Source: Tubulanus polymorphus
Lineage: Eukaryota > Nemertea > Palaeonemertea > Tubulaniformes > Tubulanidae
NCBI RefSeq assembly: GCF_964204645.1
Contig: NC_134025.1
Span: forward strand, 29,914,001-29,978,000
Reading direction: 5' to 3'
DNA: 64,000 bases
Part shown: positions 25,201-35,700 of the stretch, in pieces
Layout of the letters: every line of letters begins with the position of its first letter
How positions within the stretch are numbered: position 1 is the stretch's first letter
Program-made: the position numbers and the translations under genes
Notes under the pieces: model-generated
Databases searched by the model: none
Told to the model about the DNA's origin: nothing
Seen by the model: only the letters and a program-made list of their open reading frames with translations

Positions 25201-27726
25201 TATGACTACCTGATAAAAGAGATATTTCTATTTTCAAACTCGACAGGATTGATGATGGAAGTTTCGATAAGCTGATAACCGGCTGTAGAACGTTTGTGAA
25301 ATCCGAGTTGAGCGCAGGAATAAAGCACGCGACCGCCGCACGTAAACAAACGGATTACGACGTTTTCATTTCATATTGTCATAAAAACACGAATAAAGTC
25401 GCGTTGTTTCTGGAAACGCTGCAGAAATTGAAACCAGATTTGAAGATTTTCTTCGACCGAAATGAGCTGAAAACAGGTATTGATCGTTTGCGGTAGATTA
25501 AGATGATTTCTGTGGAACCGGGTCCTGAAGAGCAGCTCATTGATTGTTTATTATATTCTATAGGAGCTTCGTGGCAGCAGATATTGTACGGTGCTATAGA
25601 ATCCAGTGACGTAGTTTTAGTTATGCTCACTCCTGATTACATGAATTCAAGTGTTTGCTGTGAAGAGTACAATCTAGCGCTCGCCTGCCACACGTCATCT
25701 GTAAGTACCATTTCTCGCCCTCTTCATGCAGAGATATTATTTACTTTCCCCTCGGCATCCGCAACCACAGGTATCATTTAACAACAGACTGATTTTAACT
25801 CTTGGGTCAAACTCATCTGTGGAACTGTGTCCTGTATTATAGTATTTTGTTTTGTAGGCAGTAGATGTGAATTTAGTTCCCGTATTGATAGAAGATGTAG
25901 ATGAGTCATTGCAGCGAGGTTATTCCTACGTTCCTGTCGTGGATGGCCGAAATACGCATCAAATCGCTTCAATAGTCTGTCAGAAAATCATCAATTTCTT
26001 GGACAACGGAGAAATCGATCCGAATATCTTCCAGACTAATAAGGTACTGCAGAATGAGTTTCAGTGCTATCTAACTGTGGATTCTTATACCATCAATATG
26101 TTGAGGACTTACTGAAATGATGATTTACACTTTATAGGGAATCTAAATGGAAGTAAAATTTGGGACTCAAAGATAGAGCATACAACTTATGGCTTATCGA
26201 GTTGAAATAATATTTTGAATTCTTGAAATATTTTCAGACCAAGCATCATCTCGACTGGCTGATGGCTAAGAATCGTAATTCATATTTCCGAGAAAATTTT
26301 ACTCGTAAAGCCGGAAAATTCATTAAAAAACCAGTTGAACGCGAGACGACTGCGGATGTGGAAACGACGCATGAGAATCGGTGTGATATATTCATCAGCG
26401 TTAATGATTCGGACAAGATTTACGCGTCCTGTCTTCGCAAGATTCTTAAGTTTAAATCGGACGAACTGGAGATTCATTTCGATACGGAATCCGAGGCGAG
26501 TCAGTTGTCGAAACTGGAACGAGCGAAAATCATCGTCGCCGTCGTGTCTCCGGCGTATTTCACTTCGAAACGCGAACAACAAGAGTTTCATAGCGCCCTC
26601 TGTAGACATCGCGCTGAAATAGGTAAACAGGTTCTCTATGTGATACAGATGTCGCAGTTGTTGGATAAACCGAGTTACGCTCATCTGATTCCGTGTGATA
26701 TCGCGTGTTATGATTCGATTTGGAAGGATTTGTCGTGGGTTGCCAATCAGAACGGCGTCACTCCATTTACCGAAGCAGCTGATAAAGTGTGGTATCAGTT
26801 TAAATGTGACGAACAGATGAATATGAAGATTTTCACTGCTCTCGACGCGGCCTCAGAGGTTATTATAGAACTACTCACAACTTCGAGGTATGTTTTAATG
26901 TTTTAGATGCTTTCCTCAAATTCAATGCATTCACTGCCATCATAATAATAGTGCTGCCCCTGTTGCTACTATGAGTTATCAGGAACAGTGTCACTTCTGT
27001 ATGCCAGAGTACAAATGACTAACAGCGAATAAAAATCATTAGCAACGGGCAAACTCGATATCTCGGTAGTTGGCAGTAATGGTGTTACACGGTATTTGAA
27101 ATTGATATCAGTGTAAATATATTATAGATCAGAAGAGAAGAACATGATTATCAGGAATATTATAGCTATGGACATGAAAGTCGACCCCAAAGAACGAATT
27201 CCAATCCCCGATGGGGTGAGTAGAGGCAACCTCAAATGCTTGGGTTTCTTTAATAAAGAGACAGTTTGTATCGTTTCATGTGATGTTTATTTCACAGTTC
27301 ATAAGAACAATTACGACGAAGACTGAAACTGGTGATGAACATGTTGAGAAAACTGATGTGATGGATTTCAGATCGGAGAAAGTTCATGTTCTTGATTTTC
27401 CTGAAGAGTCCACTGGTGCTACTGAGACCGATGAGTGTACAAACACTGCGCAGCTGAAGGAGCCTACAAACGCTGCACTACTAGAGGAGCCGAAAGATGG
27501 TGCACAACTGAAGGAGCCTACTGAAACTGCACAACCAAAGGAGTTTGAAGACTCGTCACAACCAGATACATCTACAAATACTGGTGAATCCGAACAGCTG
27601 AAAGATAGTGAATCAAATCAAATAGTCGATGATGCTCGTACTACTAGTGTTAACAATCAAATATCATCTAATGGTACAAATGATGAGGTGAAATATGGAC
27701 GAAGTCGTAGTTGTTCATTGTTATAA
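22298..27726 (+). CDS. multi-TIR protein: macro-like domain + three TIR domains + acidic tail + CaaX box
   Basis: I know no name for this gene. Coding exons: 22298-22439, 22517-22670, 22876-23017, 23393-23605, 23944-24128, then one of 24529-24702 or 24744-24917, then 25247-25476, 25564-25700, 25858-26043, 26238-26887, 27128-27215, 27298-27726. With one alternative exon the model is 2730 bases, 909 residues. Residues 1-217 look like a macro-type fold: LLLGDITLLPPEDKVDLLMI, then TPTSVIGAL, and later ITPILASGD before a helix and strand. TIR-1 (about 220-345) opens with YDVFLSYSREDQDYV. TIR-2 (about 372-515) opens YDVFISYCHK and has GASWQQ and CCEEYNLALAC. TIR-3 (about 570-690) opens CDIFISVND. 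All three keep a Glu (E297, E448, E637) where the NADase Glu of SARM1-type TIRs sits. Residues 768-909 are acidic, Thr/Glu-rich, and end GRSRSCSLL. The start was chosen for its strong ATG context (AAGATGG) and because the macro-like domain begins soon after. An innate-immune or NAD+-linked signalling role is inference. Confidence 0.85.
24529..24702 (+). other. alternative exon A of TIR-1
   Basis: 174 bases, entered and left in phase 2, with TTTTCAG before and GTATTT after. Encodes the half of TIR-1 from the strand VITILSPSYL through SCLDEYNMALCC to QYIDF. By my alignment 28 of 58 residues match exon B. Confidence 0.85.
24744..24917 (+). other. alternative exon B of TIR-1
   Basis: Also 174 bases and phase 2 on both sides, with TTTTTAG before and GTAAAG after. 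Encodes VLPVLTQNYL, ECVEEYNIALCC and QYLDC in the same order as exon A. Only 41 bases separate it from exon A, so splicing A directly to B is unlikely. Confidence 0.85.
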
Positions 27727-30700
27727 TACCATCCAACGTACTTACCTATGTATTATTCAGGTATTGACAAGTTACTTAGGTATTTGCTTGGCCGAGTGAG
27801 ATTGCCAAATTTAATCAGTCACTCGGCCGAGTAAAGAACTTAACTTTTACTAAGCTGGGCTGAGTGGGTTGTCGAATACAAACTATCACTCGGCCGAGTA
27901 AACAACTTTCTAGTATAATGCTCGGCCGAGCAAATGCCTAAGTAACTTGTCAATTGGGACAGTATTTTATAGCTCTTTTATTCCATACTACTTATATCAA
28001 CCGTCCTGTGTATTCGAGATACCATAAAGTTAAGTAATGGTGAAGATACCTCGATATATAAAACTAAACTGCTGTGATATTACTTGAGTGTATACATCGT
28101 TAGTATCATATCAAATACGGATTATATCCTAGTCTGATTTATCTTGAGTGTAAAAAACTTTTGATAATTTTATAGCCATATATATATATATAATCTTATT
28201 TATTATACGTGTGTCTTATACAGAGATTACAATACATATATACATACATACAGATCTACCGGGTACATTCTTATCTCTTCGAGTCTTATTTTGCGATTGA
28301 GGATTAACACCGAGGACACCATACTTGTAACCTTACCAATGAGATGAGTACAGCTGAATACCGTAGAGGAAACGCGTGTCCCAGATCTTGAGATCAAATT
28401 GATACCAATTGTGTCGGTGACTTGTGTGCAGAGATGTATGGACGGGACATCCACAGTTTGAACCCCTTCTAGAAAGGGTAAGAGTGGTCAAATATGATTA
28501 AGACAAATGATTACCGGTAATTAAGAATATATTTAATCTTTTCTCTATCAAACGCTCATTAATTATAATTTGATTGCCATCTATAGGTTATTGATAATGC
28601 TTGTAGAGTGTTTTCAGACGGATCCCTCCAGAGTCCTTACTGCTGATAGCTGTACCACCTGAAGCCCCTGTATTTCATGTACATTAAAACAAAGTCGTTG
28701 TATGTTATATTAAATTTACATTTTATTTAAATAAATAAAAGCATCATACAGCAATGATTATCATATATAGATATTGAGTTGACACGACAAATAGTTTTAA
28801 TTAATTCTCTTACAAAATTTTATCACATTCAAATTTATATCATTTTCATCATGTAATTCGACTCTCTTTGGGGCATTAAACGTCATTATTTATTATTTTA
28901 CATATTACATCTACGACTACGATGTGTGTAAGCCTTTTATCACTTAATGAAGCCTGTAACTCATCATTAACTGATTAACTTAAAGATTGTGCTGATATGA
29001 CATTTTTAAATACTCGGTGAATTACAGATTTACTGGTAATCATTCAAACTTTGTGAAGCATGAAGGAGGTATATATGCTGTTGCAATTAAGTCTGTATCC
29101 TGTTTTTCGGTGTACACAGGAATTGCTATTCCTAAACTGGAAACATCGCGGCTAGAATTAGACTCAAAGACCGAAAAATAAACTGCAGCAGTATAATAAT
29201 ATAGTACGTGTGGCGTGACTACAGAAATAACCTGTTCACCTTCATGAACTAATTGAAAGGTGTTGTTTTACCATCTAATCCTAGACACAATCGATTAGAA
29301 TCAGCTAGCAGCTTTATACATCTGAATCTATTTATATCTATACAGCTATTTACTTCGTGCTGATTATTACCATAATTCAATGTATCTCGAGCACTGGCGC
29401 AAGTTAATCGTTCCCTTAAAGTACTGTCTTTGGTTTAAAATATAAGATTGAGTTAGGAATTCAACACTGGCCCCAGAACCCAGTTTATTAGTTGCTGGTT
29501 AACATAAATCATTTTCGAGTCAAATTTAAACACGTAACTCTAAAACTGATTCCTTAATTTGCACGACTGGTTGAGTTTTGAAAGTACTATATACATGTAA
29601 TCAATCTAATAATCTTCATCGCGTAATTCACAATCTCCGAACAGATAAAACACTATCATCGATAAAATGATCCGGTAAAAATATCAGGAAATACTGCCTA
29701 AAAATGAGTAAAATAGGAATTAAATAATTTCCAAATGAATCTTTTTAAAAGCACCGTTTGATGAAATGAGACCAAGACTGGCGAAATAATACAGTAGACT
29801 CTGTTACAATTTAGTAGACTCCGCGACAACTCTAAACCCGACCAACTCATAAAACTGTTCTCAGATGCATCAACCGGGTTACAATAGACTACACCCGCCT
29901 CATGAGACCATTCTCATCAAGGTAAGCAAATTCCGGGGCAGTCGACTCTAAGCCAATTGGAGTCTACTGCATTACTCAGAAAATTCTCACTTTCTAAATA
30001 CATCCGATTGAACGGAGTCCTAGTAATTTCGTTTTAAACAACTTGTACGTATATCATTGAATAAAATTACTATCATTTCAATATATTATAATTCTATAGA
30101 TTAAATAAATTATGTAATATATTACTAATTAATGACTACAAAAAAAACGATACGTAAACATCGGATAAAAGTGAACTTACTCTGGAAATAAAAGCTATAA
30201 AAATAAGTGGCAAAATGCAGTGTTTCGAAGCCTTCAGTCATTCACAGTATCAGTAGTATATACATGGAATAAAATATCAGATATGAATTGATTTTTAATC
30301 GCGATCGCAGAAGAATGAAAATTGACATCGATACAAGCTGCACGGTTCATCTCGCCAGCATCCAGCAGAGCGGGAAAATTATTCATCAAAATCATTCAGA
30401 TTTATTCATCAATTGATATTCTACGTCGTTGTTAATACATGTATTAATACATAAAGCTACTTAACACGATAAGCTGTTTTTTACACACAGAATTTTGTTG
30501 CTGCTGCTGCAGATACAGTGTATATCTAAATATTATATACGGCGGCCATTTTACATCGAACATGTAAGGCACTTTTACAAGTATAGCTGAGTTTCATTGA
30601 CGATTGAGTCAATCATGACTGAAAGAAACCCGTTTCACAAAATGACTAAGAATTTCATTAGATTTATCGCTAATGTGGCTAACCACCTCTGAGGACCAGA

Positions 30701-32745
30701 AAATCAGGATCCACTTCAATGGTTACAAAAGTTACCAGTCTCTGAGAGTTTAAACATTTGAAATCAACTCAAGAGTCAAATTAAGCCGACAGTTCTGGAA
30801 CTGAGTCCTGTTCGTTATAGTTTGTTGTATTCAACATGAAATTAATTAAATTGTCGTAAAACTTTGGATGAAATTTTCTCAGCTTGTTTATAAAACGGGT
30901 CTTTTGTATGTCTAAATAAACTGTTAGTCATTCTGTGAAACAGACCTCGGGTCACATGGTTGATACTTCTCTCATTTTTGTCCTATAGTTAACGTATTAA
31001 GACTGGTCTTAAGTCTTTCAATCGACCCGACACTTGTCAAATTTCGATAAGAGTTCTTTCTGAGGTGTAGTTAAATCTTTCAGCGGAGTATTACGGGTTC
31101 CAGTCTACTACTCATCGCATCTCAGCACGGTTCGCAGTTGACCATTATATTGAAGTTAAACTATAAGCGCCACCACATACAGCACCGACCGATTGTACAC
31201 GCGATCAAATTAAATTCCATTGTCTTTAAATTAACGACGACACTGTATCGTCGTGAAGACACTGATGTACGGTAACTAGGCACGCAGGGGCAGTCGCTAT
31301 TTTACCATCTATAAAATAGAACTTCATTCATTACATCGTTTAACATAAACAACATATATCATTTCAGAAATGATTTTAGACAGTTTTTATCAGTTTTAAA
31401 TCGACTCACTACGGTTTTTTTGTTCACACCATGCATTTTTAACATTGTTGTGCTTTGTATACAAGCTAAACTGATCGTTATGTGTTTTGTACATCAGCAT
31501 GCAGGAACACATGCAAATTCATACTCATTTCTAAAATCAGTTGGAACTAGAAGAAACGTGAGAAACTTCTCCCTGTTTGTGGAATAAGCTGTACGATGGG
31601 AATATACTGTGAACCTACAACTACCAATTAAAGAACCTTAGCCAATACCATCCGTAATAGCTTGAGGAATAGATCCCTCACAACTCGGTTCCGGTCAACT
31701 CAGCTAATGCGTGAATTTTAGAGTTTTTTCTCAGAGTTTTTATTTCCTTCAATTCTCAATTCAGTGAAATATTTATATCCTAGACTGAGGCAGTTAACTG
31801 AAGTTTCATTTGGTTGAAGAGAGATTTTTTTTGGATTTAAACTGAAGGTTCAGTAATTGAATACAGGTATGACAGGTACAGCTAAGGTTCTGATTAACGA
31901 CTACATTTACTGTGAAGTGTTTATGGAGTGCGTGTGGACAGGTTTATGAGTGACTTACAGCATGTCAAACTAGACGTTGATTAGGGCTACTTGTCTTACT
32001 ACTACGAGGGCTGAAATAAGAAAATACTGCACATTGCCAGAGCAGTGATACAAACTAATGGTTTATATATCTGTGGGGTTAAAACACTGTTCATGCTTGA
32101 CGCTGCTTCACTGAATGATGTTTTCCTCATTTTGTAGATAAAATAAAAATCCCAAACAATCGATGAAATATCTCATTTACTTTTTAACAGTTTCAGGTTT
32201 TTGCCTAAATCCTATCATCATCAAGTCAAACTAGAGTGAAACAGAAAATAAACAAGATATTTGATCGACGGAGTACCAGCAGCACACACCAGATGGCGCA
32301 ACAATACACTCGGTCATTCACAGTGAAAATTAGTTGCTTTTGTAAATTTCAAATTGATATCTTCAATTGATCCTCGTTTGCCACAGTAGCTGTGCTGGTA
32401 CATCCTCGTTGGGATTTATATTCTACTGTTCATGCTGTTTTAAATGTTAACAGTTGGTTTAATGTGTAAGATATATATCGGCGTCCTATATAACGGGTTT
32501 CAGTTATAAGAGAAAGGCAGTGAATAATTATAATCATACATATTAGGGGTAAGTTCTGTTAAATCTAAGACTGACTCCTCAGAGTCGACTCCGGAGTCAT
32601 CCAGTAGGATATTAGTTCGGCTAATTACGTTGATTAATAAAACGAGGCAGCAGGCAGGTAACTCACGGCAACCCATCGGTTACTAAAACCATCGCAACAA
32701 TAAAGTTACTGACGGCAACCGACAGGCGGACTTACTCTCTCTCTC
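27727..32745. other. convergent spacer / 3' UTRs of the multi-TIR gene and alpha-catulin
   Basis: About 5 kb with no coding exon recognised. AT-rich, with a short (TA)n at about 28178-28190 and several repeat-like blocks. A stretch at 28722-28740 contains TTTATT and AATAAATAAA, so it could supply polyadenylation signals to both convergent genes. If so, alpha-catulin has a 3' UTR of about 4 kb. Confidence 0.45.
27763..27954. mobile_element. MITE with near-perfect terminal inverted repeats in the multi-TIR 3' UTR
   Basis: The left end ATTGACAAGTTACTTAGG and its continuation to GCTTGGCCGAG are mirrored at the right end by CTCGGCCGAGCAAATGCC followed by the inverse of the left terminus, about 33 bases with few mismatches. 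The interior repeats CTCGGCCGAG-like palindromes. It starts 37 bases after the stop codon. Confidence 0.75.
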
Positions 32746-35700
32746 TCAGACATTAGGGGGTGGCCTACGTCCATAACTGATAGTACTGTACAGGTTGCCA
32801 GGCACCATGTACATACGATGGTGAGGTTGTTGCGATTGGGGCTGTCTACTACTGGGGGATAGCGGTGAGTGATGCCGATTCCTACTCCTAGGGGGCAGCA
32901 TGGTAGGGTAGTGATTATATCCGTAATAACGAATCCTGAAAGTGAATGATTGACGTGTCGATATAAATAAACCCAGCACCACAAGTGTTATTTACAATAT
33001 ACAAAACAGAATATTTCCATTCCTGTTCAAACATCCCTAGGCAGGGTTTCGAACCTGATAGCATCGCGAGTCTGTGCCATGGCACAAAACCCAGCCTGAT
33101 CAGCCCAAATGTGCAGGTACAGGCTAATCAGGGTTTTGTGCCAAGGCAGAGTCTCGTGATGCCATCAAGTTCGAACCCCTGCTGAGGGAGGACGTTCCTG
33201 TCCAAGAACCCGATACCAATTACACAATATTTTACATTGGTTCATTACACATTGTAAACCCAGTGTCTACCATACCTAGGATCTTGCGATGGTCCAGCTT
33301 GCATCGTTTTACCACGGAGCAGTGCATCTATTCCAGGTGGGGTAGCTTCCGCATCGCAGCTGTTACTTCTTGGAACTTGCCCACTTTGCCATCGCGGGGG
33401 TGTACAGCTAGTAGGTGATCCTCTATAGTCTATATTATACTGTAACAAAATAAACGAGAAAATAATTTAACAGTAGCTCACAGCCGAGAGTGAAGATAAA
33501 CTCTCTACAGCGGTCAGACTGATAAACATAAACTCTGGAATTTCAAATTTTTCACATCCTTTTAATTGGCTTATTTCACATTTTCTCACAACAAAATACC
33601 AGAATTTTTCAGTTTTTGAAATAACGTTTCCAGATTTTCACATCATGCATTGAGTTTCTAGGACTGAGTTCTAGACTGTGAAACTTGAGTAGTGCAAAGT
33701 GATTTACCTTAGTGGCGCAAATAAAGCAAGTTGTGACAACTTTAGCGACAGCATTCATTAGATTTTTGGTTTCCTGTATTGCACTGTCAACTTTATTAAA
33801 AGTAGCTGTTTTACCGAATGTAGGAGACTTCAGTGTGAAGTGTAAATGCTGACAATAAGCCGGAATTTTATCCAAATACGTGATCAATTCAGTTTTCAGT
33901 CCACCAACCGGAACCTAAAGATGAAAAATATAGCTTCAATCAAACATATCATATAAATACTGAACCACAACTGTATAGTCAAATCTATTCTTAAGCAGTG
34001 AATGCGCAGAGATGACTTGGCCTGGGTCAAACTGGTCCGGATCAGACCAGAGTCAAATTTTACTCAAATTTCATAATAGAGCACGTTTACATGTAAATCA
34101 CTCGCGTGATACTGAAATATTATCAAAATGATGCTGTGGCAAGCGAGGAGAGTCACTTCAAGAACCAGTTAGCATTCAAGGGCAATGACTCGTGCTAAAA
34201 TTTGGCATGGACCAGGTCCAACGTTTTTGGTCAGACACAGAGACCCAATCGGCACCAGTGTAAACGATTGGTCCGGGTCCAAAACATTCATTTGATGGCA
34301 GCTTTCGTTCTTCAGTTTACTGGTTTTTTCGGGGTGTTGTGATTCTTACCCTTTGACCAAATTCTTTGACTATTTTGAATAATTTATTTCCCTCCTCGGC
34401 GAAATATTCGGCCTGAGTGAATAAATCCTGCGTAGTTCTCAGCGGACCTTCACCTCTAGTGAACAGGTACATCGAGAACGCCATACTCGACATATTCTTG
34501 GCACGTTTTACGATGTCGTTATCCGGCTCTTCCCATTTCTCGGTTTCCGCATCCATTTCTGATGTGATCAATTTCATTTCCAGACCGAGTTTAGCTATTT
34601 TCGCTTGTTCCTGAAATATTCATCGAAAAATTACTACATTTCTTATCTCAAAAGTGAGCTACCTGTAAGTATTCAATACACTAGCAATGAAGGGATGGAT
34701 AATCCGTGTTTGATTTGAATTAAGGCAACGAGTTTTGCCTTAGAGTGACTCGAGTTGGTTCTAACATTCATACACTTTAGGTTCCACAAATAAAAAACAT
34801 TTTACGGGATAAGAAATACATCTAATAGCAAAAAATATTTTTATTTTCGGTAAAAAAAATTCAAATAAAAGTCGTATATTAGCAAAAATTATCAATGAGT
34901 TCGAAATAATTCAAACTAAACTTCAATTGGAAACGGAATTCAACCTGCATTTCATCATTTCAACGAGAAGTACATTTATAAATGGTCAACTTAACTGACA
35001 TGAAATTAAAAGGAGATTTGGACGATAATCAAGAAGAAATGAGCAATGAAAGAAACTGATAGATAAATTTTAATATTCATAACCTAATTAACATACCATT
35101 TACATACAATATAGGAATATCTATAGTAACAGAGAAACAATATACATCAAAATTACCCAATCAACAGTGACTGTATCGTTAAAACTAGCCTGTCAAAAAC
35201 AATCAACTAAAATGCGTCAATAACTATTCATTTCCCGCAATAAAAACTGCAAATACTAGAAAGTTAAACACCGTGAGTTTAGTGTAAATCAGTTGTTTTT
35301 TCTAACTAATGACAGCTACGAACATAAATAATACTCTAAGTCTCAATGAAACGTGTGATTGAAATATTGTAGATAAAAATATAATCTATTTCACCAGTGA
35401 CTCCTTCGAAGTTCAACTTAAAACGTTAAATTAAGGAATAGGAAATATTTGAAAAGAACTGAAGATTAATCTAAACAACAACGAATCTGGTTATTTACCC
35501 ATTCAGCTAATGGTCCTTTAGTCTGAAAATCATCATCGATATGTTTCATTAATAGCTAATACACTCAACATGCTGGGCACCGGTATGTCGGGTTAGTAAT
35601 TAGATAATGATCAGTTCAGATGAATAGCTATCAAACTATCGAGGATCCCTTCTCATCTTGTCTTTCCTCTCCCTCTCCACCCTCACTTTCTCTTATTGAG

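Noticed and set aside
26280-26684. Minus-strand open frame of 134 residues
   Set aside because: Shadow of the large TIR-3 exon on the plus strand.
35500-35523. Possible micro-exon in alpha-catulin (minus strand, reading TKGPLAE)
   Set aside because: Has plausible AG and GT neighbours, but its length breaks the phase-0 chain between the 35707-35757 and 34350-34610 exons, which already join cleanly.
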